This document shows, in pieces, positions 25,702-35,511 of a DNA stretch of 44,519 nt. Each line of letters starts with the position of its first letter. The stretch's first letter is position 1. The stretch is from an uncultured Alphaproteobacteria bacterium (lineage in GTDB: Bacteria; Pseudomonadota; Alphaproteobacteria; HIMB59; GCA-002718135). The position numbers and the translations under genes were made by a program. The stretch lies in the NCBI GenBank assembly GCA_902615845.1, contig CACMQS010000011.1, positions 1 through 44,519 on the forward strand, given 5' to 3'. The notes under the pieces are model-generated. The model saw only the letters and a program-made list of their open reading frames with translations, had not been told where the DNA came from and made no database searches.

Positions 25702-26786
25702 TTAAATATTTGGCCTTTGAATACCAATCTTTATTTAGTTTTCTAAATATTTTTAGCTATATAACATTTAGAGCTGGCGCCTCTATTCTTACTGGATTAT
25801 TTTTTTCTCTCATATTTGGAAATTATATTATTAACAAATTATCAAATGTTCAGCCAACTGGCCAGCCAATAAGAGATGATGGTCCAGAGTCACATTTAAT
25901 TGCAAAAAAAGGTACTCCTACAATGGGTGGCCTGTTGATTATTTTAAGTGTTTTTGTTTCAACAATTATTTGGGCTGATTTACAAAATATTTTTATATGG
26001 ATTTTACTTTCAACTATTTTAATTTTTGGATCTATTGGTTTTGCAGATGACTACAGTAAAATCAAATCAAATACTAGTAAGGGTATTTCATCAAAAATAA
26101 GAATTATATTTCAAATCATTTTTTCTTTTTTCATTACATATTTAATTCTTATCAATTTAGATCCAAGTATAAGCAAATCTATGACATTTCCTTTCTTTAA
26201 AAATTTAATTATAGATTTTGGAATATTTTATTTTCTAATTTCCATATTTATAATTATTGGATCGGCTAATGCAGTAAACCTAACTGATGGACTTGATGGT
26301 TTAGCAATTGTCCCTGTAATGATAGTTGCTATGTCTTTTGCTTTTATAGCTTATGTTTCAGGTAATATAGTTTTTTCTAATTATTTACTTATTCAATATA
26401 TTCCTGGAACCGGTGAATTAGCAGTCTTTTGTGGCTCTTTAATTGGAGCTGCTTTAGGTTTTCTTTGGTTTAACGCACCACCTGCTAAAGTTTTTATGGG
26501 TGATACAGGATCTTTAGCATTAGGCGGCTCTTTAGGTTCAGTAGCAATAATATGCAAACATGAAATTCTACTTGCAATAATAGGAGGTTTATTTGTTCTA
26601 GAAACCTTGTCTGTAGTAATCCAAGTATTCATTTTTAAAATGACAGGAAAAAGAGTTTTTTTAATGGCTCCACTACATCATCATTTTGAAAAAAAGGGAT
26701 GGCCTGAGTCAACAATAGTTATTCGTTTTTGGATAATTACTATTGTATTAGCTTTGATAGGTCTTGCAACTTTAAGAATAAGATAA
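25698..26786 (+). CDS. mraY: Phospho-MurNAc-pentapeptide transferase MraY
   Basis: A 362-residue polytopic membrane enzyme that moves the muramyl-pentapeptide onto undecaprenyl phosphate, forming lipid I. Hallmarks are RDDGPESHLIAKKGTPTMGG, the aspartate pair in GFADDYSK, NLTDGLDGLA and the histidine loop APLHHHFEKKGW. The start codon is TTG (25698-25700), overlapping the murF stop (TTGA). It gives an N-terminus MIKYL that aligns in length with known MraY, and no ATG is suitably placed. The stop shares one base with murD. Confidence 0.96.
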   Translation: MIKYLAFEYQSLFSFLNIFSYITFRAGASILTGLFFSLIFGNYIINKLSNVQPTGQPIRDDGPESHLIAKKGTPTMGGLLIILSVFVSTIIWADLQNIFIWILLSTILIFGSIGFADDYSKIKSNTSKGISSKIRIIFQIIFSFFITYLILINLDPSISKSMTFPFFKNLIIDFGIFYFLISIFIIIGSANAVNLTDGLDGLAIVPVMIVAMSFAFIAYVSGNIVFSNYLLIQYIPGTGELAVFCGSLIGAALGFLWFNAPPAKVFMGDTGSLALGGSLGSVAIICKHEILLAIIGGLFVLETLSVVIQVFIFKMTGKRVFLMAPLHHHFEKKGWPESTIVIRFWIITIVLALIGLATLRIR

Positions 26787-28102
26787 TGTATTTAATTTAT
26801 GGAATTCAAAAATCAGGACTTTCTATAGTAAATTATTTTGAAAATAAAAAAATAAAATTTAAAATGTGGGATGATAATCCAATAGTAAGAAAGGCTATAA
26901 AAAAAAATTACAATAAAGATTATTTTTTTAATATAAAAAAAGATAATTTGAATGATTTTAAAAAAATTTTTGTTAGCCCAGGAATATCTTTAAGACAAAA
27001 AAAATTTGAAAGAAAAAATATATCTAAAAAAGTAAATAGAGATTTAAATTTATATATTTCGAATTTAACAAATCAAAAGATTGTAGCTATTACTGGCACA
27101 AATGGGAAATCAACAACAACCAAATTAATAGGAGATATTTTAAAAAAAAATAATATTAAAACATTTGTTGGGGGCAATATTGGAGAATCATTATGCAATG
27201 CTTTTCTTCTTAAAAAAAAATATAAAGTTCATGTTATCGAATTAAGTTCTTTTCAATTAGAAACAGTTAAGTCACTTGACAGTAGAATATCAGTAATAAC
27301 AAATTTATCTGGTGATCATTTAGATAGGTACAAAGGTATTAGTGATTATGTAAATCAGAAGAAAAATATTATTACTAAAAATGGAATTAATTTGTTATCA
27401 ATTGATGATATTTATTCAAGAAAGATATTTAATCAAAAAAAAATTAAAAATAAAATTAGCTTTTCTTTAGTCGATAAATCAGCTGACTGTTTCGCTAATA
27501 ATGATTATATTCTAGATAATTACTTCAAAAAAAACAAAAAATTATTTATAAAAAAAATCTCAAAAGATTTAGAAGGTAATTTTAATATTCAAAATATTTT
27601 AATAGCATACATATGTAGCAAAATATTAAAAATTCCAGAATCTAATTTTCTTAAGGTTATTAAAACATTTAAGGGTCTGCCATTTAGATCATCTACAATT
27701 TTTACAAATAATAAATTAAAAATAGTAAATAATAGTAAATCTACGAATTTAAATTCAACAATAAATTCAGTTGTAAATTATAATAATATTTACCTAATCT
27801 TAGGAGGCATAGCTAAAGAAAAAAATTTTGAAATTCTTCTAAAATATAAAAATAAAATTAGCTGTGTATATACTTACGGAAAATCAGGAAATTTTATTGA
27901 AAAAAAATTAAAAAAAGAATTGGTTGTAAAAAAATTGGCAAATTTAAAATCAGTTATTAAAGAAACCTTCAAGGATATTAAGAAAAATTCAAATCATTCA
28001 ACTATACTATTCGCTCCTGCATGTGCCTCTTATGATCAATACAAAAATTTTGAAGAAAGAGGCATACATTTTAATAAATTAATTAAAAATTATATAAATT
28101 AA
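26786..28102 (+). CDS. murD: UDP-MurNAc-L-Ala:D-Glu ligase MurD
   Basis: A 438-residue Mur ligase with P-loop GTNGKSTTT (within VAITGTNGKSTTTKL) and the central-domain motifs VIELSSFQLE and NLSGDHLDRY. The C-terminal LAPACAS-like segment is FAPACASYDQYKNFEERG. It adds D-glutamate to the nucleotide precursor. The start is placed at the ATG sharing a base with the mraY stop (TAATG). An ATG 57 nt upstream would only add a translation of mraY codons in another frame. The N-terminal Rossmann part has a relaxed YGIQKSGLS motif. Confidence 0.95.
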   Translation: MYLIYGIQKSGLSIVNYFENKKIKFKMWDDNPIVRKAIKKNYNKDYFFNIKKDNLNDFKKIFVSPGISLRQKKFERKNISKKVNRDLNLYISNLTNQKIVAITGTNGKSTTTKLIGDILKKNNIKTFVGGNIGESLCNAFLLKKKYKVHVIELSSFQLETVKSLDSRISVITNLSGDHLDRYKGISDYVNQKKNIITKNGINLLSIDDIYSRKIFNQKKIKNKISFSLVDKSADCFANNDYILDNYFKKNKKLFIKKISKDLEGNFNIQNILIAYICSKILKIPESNFLKVIKTFKGLPFRSSTIFTNNKLKIVNNSKSTNLNSTINSVVNYNNIYLILGGIAKEKNFEILLKYKNKISCVYTYGKSGNFIEKKLKKELVVKKLANLKSVIKETFKDIKKNSNHSTILFAPACASYDQYKNFEERGIHFNKLIKNYIN

Positions 28103-28104
28103 CC

Positions 28105-29166
28105 ATGGAATATTTAAAGAATTGGTGGAGTTCAATTGATAGAATTAATATTATATTAATATTATCATTGGGTTTTACGGGATTAATACTTTCATTTTCC
28201 ATAGATGAAAATCTATCCATAAATAGACACTCTATTTTTTTTCTTTTTTCAGTTTTCTTACTTATTGCGTTATCAGACTTAGATAGTAAAAATATAAGAA
28301 GAATTTCATTATTTTTATTTATTATTTTATTAATAATAATACTGCTAATACTTTTTTTAGATTACGAAGTTAAAGGCGCTAAGAGATGGTTTCAAATATT
28401 TAACTTTACACTTCAACCGTCAGAGATAATTAAGCCTATTTTTGTCATATTGACTGCATGGTGTATAAGTAAATCTATAGAAGATAAAAAATTTTATTTA
28501 CCTTTACTATTTATTTTTTTCTTCTTGCTTTTATCTTTAATACTTATGCAGCCTGATTTGGGAATGACAGTTTTACTGTCAGCAACTTTTTTTTGCCAGT
28601 TATTCGTTGCTGGTTTATCAATTTTTTTAGTTATAGTTGCATTTTTATTTATATTAGGAATTTCAATTTTTTCTTATTTTATTTTTGATCATGTTCAATC
28701 AAGAATTAATTCATTTCTTGGCGGATTAGGTGGGACTGATACATACCAAATAGATTTAAGTATTCAAGCTTTCAAAAATGGCGGACTACTTGGCAAAGGT
28801 CCAGGGCAAGGTATTTTAAAAGAAAAAATTCCTGATGCTAATACTGATTTTATTTTTGCTGTTGCTGGAGAAGAATTAGGATTTATTTTTTGTTTAATAA
28901 TTATTTTTATAATTCTATCTATTATAATAAGAAGCTTATTAAAAGTTCTACAACTTGAAGATCCATATAAAATTATAGCAATTAGTGGTTTAATTTGCTC
29001 ATTTGGATTACAATGCTTAATTAATATCTTTAGCTCGTTAGGCCTTATACCAACAAAGGGTATGACACTGCCATTTGTCAGTTATGGAGGTTCTTCCATG
29101 ATATCAATAGCAATTTTATTTGGTTTTTTATTATCTCTTACAAACAAAAAAAATGAAGAATTATGA
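28105..29166 (+). CDS. ftsW: Septal peptidoglycan glycosyltransferase FtsW
   Basis: A 353-residue SEDS-family membrane protein with about ten hydrophobic segments. Conserved stretches are GAKRWFQIFNFTLQPSEIIK, QPDLGMTVLL, GPGQGILKEKIPDANTDFIFA and KGMTLPFVSYGGSSM. It polymerises lipid II at the septum together with FtsI. It sits in its usual place between murD (2-nt gap) and murG (4-nt ATGA overlap). Confidence 0.96.
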   Translation: MEYLKNWWSSIDRINIILILSLGFTGLILSFSIDENLSINRHSIFFLFSVFLLIALSDLDSKNIRRISLFLFIILLIIILLILFLDYEVKGAKRWFQIFNFTLQPSEIIKPIFVILTAWCISKSIEDKKFYLPLLFIFFFLLLSLILMQPDLGMTVLLSATFFCQLFVAGLSIFLVIVAFLFILGISIFSYFIFDHVQSRINSFLGGLGGTDTYQIDLSIQAFKNGGLLGKGPGQGILKEKIPDANTDFIFAVAGEELGFIFCLIIIFIILSIIIRSLLKVLQLEDPYKIIAISGLICSFGLQCLINIFSSLGLIPTKGMTLPFVSYGGSSMISIAILFGFLLSLTNKKNEEL

Positions 29167-30248
29167 AAGAAAATTTTTTACTAATTACAGGAGGAACAGG
29201 TGGACATGTTATACCAGCAAAAAATTTTGCTAATTATTTATCTAATAAAAATATAAATTGCACAATTATAACTGACAAAAGAGGCTATAAATACTTTGAG
29301 AATTATAATGGAAAAATTTATATAATTAGCTCGTCAAATTTGAATGGAAACCTAATATTTAAAATCTTTGGCATATTTCAAATTTTATTAGGATTAATTC
29401 AATCATTCATTATTATATTTTTATTAAAACCATCCCATTCTATTTCTTTTGGAAGTTATGCTTCGTTTTCTCCAATGTTAACATGTATGCTATTTAAACC
29501 AATTTATAAAGTTAAACTTTATATACATGAACAAAATTCAATAATAGGAAGAACGAATAAATTTTTTTTGAATTTTTCAAATAAATTATTTTTAAATTTT
29601 GATATTAAATCTAAAATCAATTCAAAGTTTAAAGATAAAATATTTGTAGTTGGTTCTCCAGAAAATAATTTTCAAAAAAATAATAACATAAGCAATAAAA
29701 ATACTAAGAGTAACTTTACAATTTTTATTTCTGGTGGCAGTCAAGGTTCAGAATTTGTATCAAATTTTGCAACAAATCTAATTAAAATTATAGATGACGA
29801 AAAAATTATAAAAGCTAAATTTATATTTCAGTGTTCTAAACATTTAATAAAAAAATATGAAGCAGAATTACAAAATATTAAATTACCAATAATTTTGAAA
29901 GATTTTTTTATAAATGTAGATGAAATACTAGCTAATTCTCATTTAGCAATATGCAGAGCTGGAGCAGGAACAATTGTTGATTTAATTAACTTTAAACTTC
30001 CTTCGATATTAATTCCTTTACCTTCTTCAAAAGATAATCATCAATTTTTTAATGCTGAAATATTAGCTAAACATGACTTAGCCATAATTTTTGATCAAAA
30101 TAATGATGATTTAGACAAAGCAAAAAGACATATTTATGAAACATATAGTAATGAAAGTAAATTAGAATCAATGAATAAAAAATTTGATATGATTAAAGTT
30201 AAAAACTCTAATACTTTAATTTATAAATTAATATTAAATGCAAATTAA
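29163..30248 (+). CDS. murG: UDP-GlcNAc:undecaprenyl-PP-MurNAc-pentapeptide GlcNAc-transferase MurG
   Basis: A 361-residue GT-B glycosyltransferase with the N-terminal loop GGTGGHVIPA, a second glycine-rich loop ISGGSQGSEF at the inter-domain cleft, and the C-terminal donor-site segment CRAGAGTIVDLINFKLPSILIPLP. It converts lipid I to lipid II at the inner face of the membrane. It overlaps ftsW by 4 nt and murC by 11 nt. Confidence 0.95.
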   Translation: MKENFLLITGGTGGHVIPAKNFANYLSNKNINCTIITDKRGYKYFENYNGKIYIISSSNLNGNLIFKIFGIFQILLGLIQSFIIIFLLKPSHSISFGSYASFSPMLTCMLFKPIYKVKLYIHEQNSIIGRTNKFFLNFSNKLFLNFDIKSKINSKFKDKIFVVGSPENNFQKNNNISNKNTKSNFTIFISGGSQGSEFVSNFATNLIKIIDDEKIIKAKFIFQCSKHLIKKYEAELQNIKLPIILKDFFINVDEILANSHLAICRAGAGTIVDLINFKLPSILIPLPSSKDNHQFFNAEILAKHDLAIIFDQNNDDLDKAKRHIYETYSNESKLESMNKKFDMIKVKNSNTLIYKLILNAN

Positions 30249-31608
30249 CAGTAAAATTCATTTTATAGGCATTTCAGGAATAGGAATGTCTGGTATTGCA
30301 GAATTGATGCTAGATAAAGGATATTCGATCCAGGGTAGTGATATATCAGTAAATGACAATACCAAAAGATTAAAGAAAAAAGGTATAAAATTTTTTTTAG
30401 GACATAATAAAAAAAATATTAAAAATGCTCATGCTATTGTTTATTCATCAGCTATTAAAAAAAATAATCCCGAAATAAGAGAGGCATATATTAAAAAAAT
30501 ACCAGTTCTTTCTCGAGCTGATATGCTTTCTGAATTAATGAAAAATAAAAAATCTATTGCCATAGCTGGATCGCACGGAAAAACTACAACTACTAGTTTG
30601 GTAGGAAATATTTTCAATGAAGCAGGTTTAGATCCTACTATTGTAAATGGCGGTATTATAAATTCTTTTTCTAATAATAATCGTTATGGAAAAGGTGAAT
30701 GGATGATTGTTGAAGCAGACGAGAGTGATGGTACCTTTTTAAAGCTTCCACATCAAATATCAATTATTACTAATTTAGATATTGAACACATGGATTTTTA
30801 TAAATCAAAAAAAAATTTAATTAATGCATTTGAAAAATTTATAAATCTGCTTCCATTTTATGGAACTACAATAATGTGTTATGATGATAAGAATCTTAAA
30901 TTACTAATTAACAAAATAAAAACTAGAAATATTTTAACTTATTCAATAAAAAATAAAAAAGCAGATGTATTAATCTTTGATATTATACAAAACAAACTAA
31001 AAACTTCTTTTAAATTAAAAATTTACAATAAAATTATTCATTCTTCTAATTATAAATTTACTATCAATGCAATTGGCAATCATAACATTTTAAATGCAAC
31101 TGCAAGTATTATTGCAGCCAAACTAAATGGAATTAAAAATAAAGATATTAATAATGCTTTGATTAATTATGTAGGTGTAAAAAGAAGGTTCTCATTTATT
31201 GGAAAAAAAAATAAGTCCTTTGTGTATGATGATTATGCACATCATCCAACAGAAATTGCAGCTACATTAAGTGCGGCTAAAAGTCTAAAAAATAAAGTAA
31301 TAGTTGTTTTTCAGCCACACAGATACACTAGAACTAAAATACTAATTAGAGAATTTATAAAAGTTTTATCTAAAGTTGATTATTTATTTTTATTAGAAAC
31401 TTATTCAGCTGGAGAAAAGATTATCAAGGGTGCAACTTCAAAAGACATATATTCTAAAATATTAAAAAAAAATAAAAATACTATATATTTAAAAAATATA
31501 GGTGATTTAAATAAATTAATGAAACCTTATACATTGCATAAAAATACAATTGTTTTTATGGGCGCGGGTTCAATATCAAGTATTGCAAAAAAATATTTGA
31601 ATAACTAA
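30238..31608 (+). CDS. murC: UDP-MurNAc:L-alanine ligase MurC
   Basis: A 456-residue Mur ligase with the N-terminal FIGISGIGMSGIAELM nucleotide-binding loop, ATP loop GSHGKTTTT, EADESDGTFLKLPH, and NLDIEHMDFY in the central domain. The C-terminal DDYAHHPTEI and FQPHRYTR motifs are diagnostic for MurC. It adds L-alanine, the first stem residue. The ATG is inside the last codons of murG, and the stop shares one base with murB (TAATG). Confidence 0.96.
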   Translation: MQINSKIHFIGISGIGMSGIAELMLDKGYSIQGSDISVNDNTKRLKKKGIKFFLGHNKKNIKNAHAIVYSSAIKKNNPEIREAYIKKIPVLSRADMLSELMKNKKSIAIAGSHGKTTTTSLVGNIFNEAGLDPTIVNGGIINSFSNNNRYGKGEWMIVEADESDGTFLKLPHQISIITNLDIEHMDFYKSKKNLINAFEKFINLLPFYGTTIMCYDDKNLKLLINKIKTRNILTYSIKNKKADVLIFDIIQNKLKTSFKLKIYNKIIHSSNYKFTINAIGNHNILNATASIIAAKLNGIKNKDINNALINYVGVKRRFSFIGKKNKSFVYDDYAHHPTEIAATLSAAKSLKNKVIVVFQPHRYTRTKILIREFIKVLSKVDYLFLLETYSAGEKIIKGATSKDIYSKILKKNKNTIYLKNIGDLNKLMKPYTLHKNTIVFMGAGSISSIAKKYLNN

Positions 31609-32501
31609 TGTCAAAAAAAATTATAGAATTAGCCGATAAACTTAAAAGTAAAATTTACTCAGATTATAATGCTGGTAAACATACTTGGTTTAGAACAGGA
31701 GGTAATGCAAAAATATTTGCAATTGTTGAAGATAATTTAGAGTTAGAAATTATATTAAATGAAATAAATAATGAAAATTTTTATATAATAGGTTCAGGCT
31801 CAAATCTATTAATTAGAGATAATGGTTATAATGGAACTCTTATAAAATTAGGCAAAGGTTTTAATACTATTAAAATCAATGATAACAAACTTGAAGTTGG
31901 TGCTAGTATTTTAGATATTAATTTATCAAATTATGCATTGAGACAAAATATAGAGGGTTTTGAATTTTATAGCGGTATTCCAGGATCAATAGGTGGAGCA
32001 GTTAAAATGAATGCTGGATGTTATGGTTCGGAAACTGTAGATGTTATAAATAGCATTGAAATTTGTGATAATTTTGGTCAAAGAAAAATAATTACAAAAG
32101 ATAAACTAAATCTAAAATATAGATCTTCAGAAATAAACAATACAGACATAGTTACAAAAGCTATATTTAATTTTAATTATGGAGATCAAAATTTAATAAA
32201 AGATAAGATTAATAAAATAAAGAATAAACGTTTAGAATCTCAGCCAATAAAAAATAAAACTTCTGGTAGTACTTTTAAAAATCCTGATAATCTTCATGCG
32301 GCAAAACTAATTGAAGAAGCAGGATGTAAAGGTACCAATTTTGGAGATGCATATGTGAGTGATAAACATGCAAATTTTTTAATTAATATGGGAAGTGCTT
32401 CAGCAACAGATATAGAAAACCTAGGTAAAAGTATTGTTGAGAAAGTATATGCCAAATTCAATGTAAAATTAGAATGGGAGGTAAAAATAATAGGTGAGTA
32501 A
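31608..32501 (+). CDS. murB: UDP-N-acetylenolpyruvoylglucosamine reductase MurB
   Basis: A 297-residue FAD enzyme that reduces the enolpyruvyl group to make UDP-MurNAc. Features are NTWFRTGG-like HTWFRTGGNA, GSGSNLLIRDNGY, the FAD-site segment GIPGSIGGAVKMNAGCYG, and SGSTFKNP with the catalytic serine. The compact form, lacking the extra E. coli-type loop, is the type II enzyme common outside enterics. Overlaps murC by 1 nt and ddl by 8 nt. Confidence 0.95.
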   Translation: MSKKIIELADKLKSKIYSDYNAGKHTWFRTGGNAKIFAIVEDNLELEIILNEINNENFYIIGSGSNLLIRDNGYNGTLIKLGKGFNTIKINDNKLEVGASILDINLSNYALRQNIEGFEFYSGIPGSIGGAVKMNAGCYGSETVDVINSIEICDNFGQRKIITKDKLNLKYRSSEINNTDIVTKAIFNFNYGDQNLIKDKINKIKNKRLESQPIKNKTSGSTFKNPDNLHAAKLIEEAGCKGTNFGDAYVSDKHANFLINMGSASATDIENLGKSIVEKVYAKFNVKLEWEVKIIGE

Positions 32502-33444
32502 TAAAAAAATTTTAATTTTAGAAGGCGGTAATAATGAAGAGCATGATGTATCTTTAATAACCTCTAGAGAAATTCAAAAAATTCTTAATCAAAATAAATT
32601 GAAGTTTAAGATATTAAGAGTTAATCCAAAAAACTTTCATAAAAAAATAATTAATTATAAAAATTTTGTTTGTATTAATGCTTTACACGGACCCTTTGGT
32701 GAAGATGGACAAACTCAAAAAATTTTAAAAAAAAATAAGATTCCCTTTTCTCATTCAAATATAAAATCATCTAATCTATGTTTTAATAAATCTGCCTCCA
32801 AGAGAGAAATTATTAAAAATAAATTACTGTCTCCAAAATTTTATCTTTTAAATATAAATGATTTAAATGAGAAGAAATTAATTACTATCAAAAGTAAGTT
32901 AAAAAAATTTGTTATTAAGCCCAATAGAAGTGGTTCAAGTTTTGGTATAAAAATAATAAAAAATCAAAAAGAATTTGATAATTTAATTTCTAATATAGAA
33001 GAATTTAAAAAGGAACTTAATAATCACAAAGAAATTTTAATAGAAGAGTATATATCTGGAAAGGAGCTTACAGTTTCAACTATTAAATTAGATAAAAAAA
33101 TTCACGCACTTGCTGTTACAGAGATAAAATCAAAAAATAATTTCTTTGATTATAAAGCAAAATATTCAAAAGGTTATGCTAAACATATTTTACCAGCAAA
33201 GTTAAATAAAATAAATTATGATAAATGTATAAAATTTGCTACTAAAGCTCATAAACTCTTAGGTTGTAATTCACTTGCAAGAACTGACTTTATTTTTGAT
33301 GCAAAAAAAAATAAAATTTTCTTTTTAGAAACAAATACCCAACCTGGACTTACTCCTATATCTCTATTACCCGAACAAGCTAATTATAAAGGTTTTTCTT
33401 TTTCAGAAATCATTTTTATTTTGATCAAAAATTTAAATTATTAG
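32494..33444 (+). CDS. ddl: D-alanine--D-alanine ligase
   Basis: A 316-residue ATP-grasp ligase making D-Ala-D-Ala for MurF. The N-terminal LEGGNNEEHDVSL corresponds to the usual GGxSxEREVSL. ALHGPFGEDGQTQ, the grasp loop NRSGSSFGIKI and the C-terminal metal-binding FLETNTQPGLTP are also present. The start codon is GTG at 32494, overlapping murB by 8 nt, with a GGGAGG-type sequence (32476-32481) about 12 nt upstream. The A/S at substrate-selection positions was not resolved. Confidence 0.94.
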   Translation: MSNKKILILEGGNNEEHDVSLITSREIQKILNQNKLKFKILRVNPKNFHKKIINYKNFVCINALHGPFGEDGQTQKILKKNKIPFSHSNIKSSNLCFNKSASKREIIKNKLLSPKFYLLNINDLNEKKLITIKSKLKKFVIKPNRSGSSFGIKIIKNQKEFDNLISNIEEFKKELNNHKEILIEEYISGKELTVSTIKLDKKIHALAVTEIKSKNNFFDYKAKYSKGYAKHILPAKLNKINYDKCIKFATKAHKLLGCNSLARTDFIFDAKKNKIFFLETNTQPGLTPISLLPEQANYKGFSFSEIIFILIKNLNY

Positions 33445-33445
33445 T

Positions 33446-34219
33446 ATGAATAATATTAATAGAAGAAGATATGTCTTAAGTTTCAGATCATTTACTTATT
33501 TTTGCATCTTATTATTTTTAATTATTTTTTCTTTTTTTCTATATTTTAACAAAAATAATTTAATTGAGACTTCTGAAAATATAATTCAGAGTTTTTCAGA
33601 AAACTTCCAATATCAATTTACAAAATTTGATATTTCAGGTTTGGAGAAAATTGAATTAAAATTTGTAGAGGATAAACTGCAAAATTATTTAGGATCTTCA
33701 ATTTTTTTGTTACCATTGGATCAAATTAATGATTCAATAAAAGAAAATAATTGGGTCAAAGAAATATCTTTAAATACAAATTATAAAGATACTCTATTTA
33801 TTAGGATTGAAGAATACAATCCAATAGGAATTTATTTTTTTAACGAGAAATACTTTGTTTTTGATGAAAATGGAAAAATTATAGATCAAATTTCCATTAC
33901 AGATTTGACTCATCAGTCATTATTAATTTTTAAGGGTAATTCTTCAAATTTAAAAGCTAATTCACTTATTAATATTCTAAAAAATAATGATTTTGAAAAA
34001 AAATATCAAATAGAGAGTTTGGAATTTATTAATAAAAGAAGATGGGATATATTTTTATATAGTGATGTGAAATTAATGCTTTCAGAAGAAGATCCAAATA
34101 AATCTATACAGAATTTTATTATGATACAAAATAAACTTAGCGAAACGGATATTAATAATATACAAACATATGATTTAAGAAATTTAAAAAAAACAATCTT
34201 AATAAATTTAAATGATTAA
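33446..34219 (+). CDS. ftsQ: Cell division protein FtsQ
   Basis: A 257-residue bitopic protein with a short basic N-terminus (MNNINRRRYVLSFR), one membrane segment (about 16-34) and a periplasmic POTRA domain (FTKFDISGLEKIE...FLLPLDQIN...NWVKEISLNTNYKDTLFIRIEEYNPIGIY). The WVKEISL...IRIEEY stretch is the family's most typical segment. It links FtsL/FtsB to the early divisome. Overlaps ftsA by 8 nt. Confidence 0.92.
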   Translation: MNNINRRRYVLSFRSFTYFCILLFLIIFSFFLYFNKNNLIETSENIIQSFSENFQYQFTKFDISGLEKIELKFVEDKLQNYLGSSIFLLPLDQINDSIKENNWVKEISLNTNYKDTLFIRIEEYNPIGIYFFNEKYFVFDENGKIIDQISITDLTHQSLLIFKGNSSNLKANSLINILKNNDFEKKYQIESLEFINKRRWDIFLYSDVKLMLSEEDPNKSIQNFIMIQNKLSETDINNIQTYDLRNLKKTILINLND

Positions 34220-35432
34220 AGCTGGTTTAGATATTGGTAATTCAAAAATATCATTTGTCATTGCTGATTACAAGAATACCGAAAAGATTAATATATTATC
34301 AATTGCTAGTATTCCTAATAATAATATTAAAAAAAATATTATTTTAAATTTTGAAAACTTACATGATCAGATTAAATCTTTAGTAATAGAGGCTGAAAAA
34401 CAATCTCAAACTAAATTAAATTCTATTAATCTTAATTTATCTCTGTTGAATTCTAATTCTCATTATTACAACTCAGAAATAGAATTAAAAAATGAGAGAA
34501 TTTCTGAATTACATCTGAAAAAAATAATTAATCAATCGGAATATTTTAATAATCAAAGTGGAAAATTTGAAATATTTAATAACGTAACTTCGTATGATAT
34601 AGATAATAATCTGTATTTTAATGCTCCGATTGGAAATTATTCTGATAATATTAAAATAAACTTTTATAAAATATATATTCAAAAAAAATATTCAGATAAT
34701 ATTTCCAGTGTTATTAAAAAATTGAAACTTAATATTGATAATTATATTCCCTCTCCCTTATCTTCAGCTTTATCTTCACTAACAAAAGATGAAAAAGAAC
34801 TTGGAACTATTTGTATAGATTTAGGTCATTCGACATCTTCTATATCAGTATTTGAAAATAGTAAATTTGTGTATGGAGATACAATAGGTGTTGGCAGTAA
34901 CAACGTTACATTAGATATTGCTAGAGGTTTATCAACTACAATTTCAAGTGCTGAAAGGTTAAAAACTTTATATGGCTCTTTAGTTTCATCGCCAAGCGAT
35001 GATCATGAAATAATAGAAATCCCAATTGTTTCAGGTGATAAAAATTCTTTTAAACAAATAACAAGATCAAGCTTAAACGCTATTATTAGACCGCGTATTG
35101 AAGAAACTTTAGAAATGATATGGCAAAAAATAAAAGATAATAATTTAAGAAATAAAAAATTAAATAATGTAGTTCTAACCGGCGGTGGGGCAATGATGGA
35201 TAATATTGAAAAATATGTAGAAACAATTTTTGCAAGTGGAGTAAGAGTATCAAGTCCTTTAGAACAATTAAATTTGGATAATAAATTTAAAAAACCAAAT
35301 TTTTGCGACATAATTGGATCTATATTGTATGACCAAGATTTATTTAAAATTGATTTTTTATCAAATCAAACAAAAAATTCAAAAAAACGCCGAATTTCTA
35401 GCTTTTTTACTTGGCTAGATCAGTATATTTAG
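34212..35432 (+). CDS. ftsA: Cell division protein FtsA
   Basis: A 406-residue actin-like ATPase. Phosphate loops are AGLDIGNSKISF (N-terminus) and CIDLGHSTSSISVF (about 198-211), with the adenosine loop VVLTGGGAMMDNI (about 320). The C-terminus, with KKRRISSFFTWLDQYI, is the amphipathic membrane-targeting helix. FtsA tethers FtsZ filaments to the membrane. It is followed by a 79-bp gap before ftsZ that holds a possible separate promoter. Confidence 0.95.
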   Translation: MIKAGLDIGNSKISFVIADYKNTEKINILSIASIPNNNIKKNIILNFENLHDQIKSLVIEAEKQSQTKLNSINLNLSLLNSNSHYYNSEIELKNERISELHLKKIINQSEYFNNQSGKFEIFNNVTSYDIDNNLYFNAPIGNYSDNIKINFYKIYIQKKYSDNISSVIKKLKLNIDNYIPSPLSSALSSLTKDEKELGTICIDLGHSTSSISVFENSKFVYGDTIGVGSNNVTLDIARGLSTTISSAERLKTLYGSLVSSPSDDHEIIEIPIVSGDKNSFKQITRSSLNAIIRPRIEETLEMIWQKIKDNNLRNKKLNNVVLTGGGAMMDNIEKYVETIFASGVRVSSPLEQLNLDNKFKKPNFCDIIGSILYDQDLFKIDFLSNQTKNSKKRRISSFFTWLDQYI

Positions 35433-35457
35433 ATAATACTATATGTAGTAAATTATA

Positions 35458-35500
35458 TTGACGATTTCGAATATAAATCGTTAAAAAGTATATAAAACGG
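35458..35500 (+). promoter_or_regulatory. Putative ftsZ promoter/operator region
   Basis: In the 79-bp ftsA-ftsZ gap, TTGACG (35458-35463) is a good -35-like hexamer; TTAAAA (35481-35486) stands at 17 bp and is a weak -10. Overlapping it is a perfect dyad ACGATTT-N7-AAATCGT (35461-35481). A GGCGGAG SD lies about 9 nt before the ATG. Separate ftsZ promoters are known in other bacteria. The details here are inference. Confidence 0.45.
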
Positions 35501-35511
35501 CGGAGATTACA

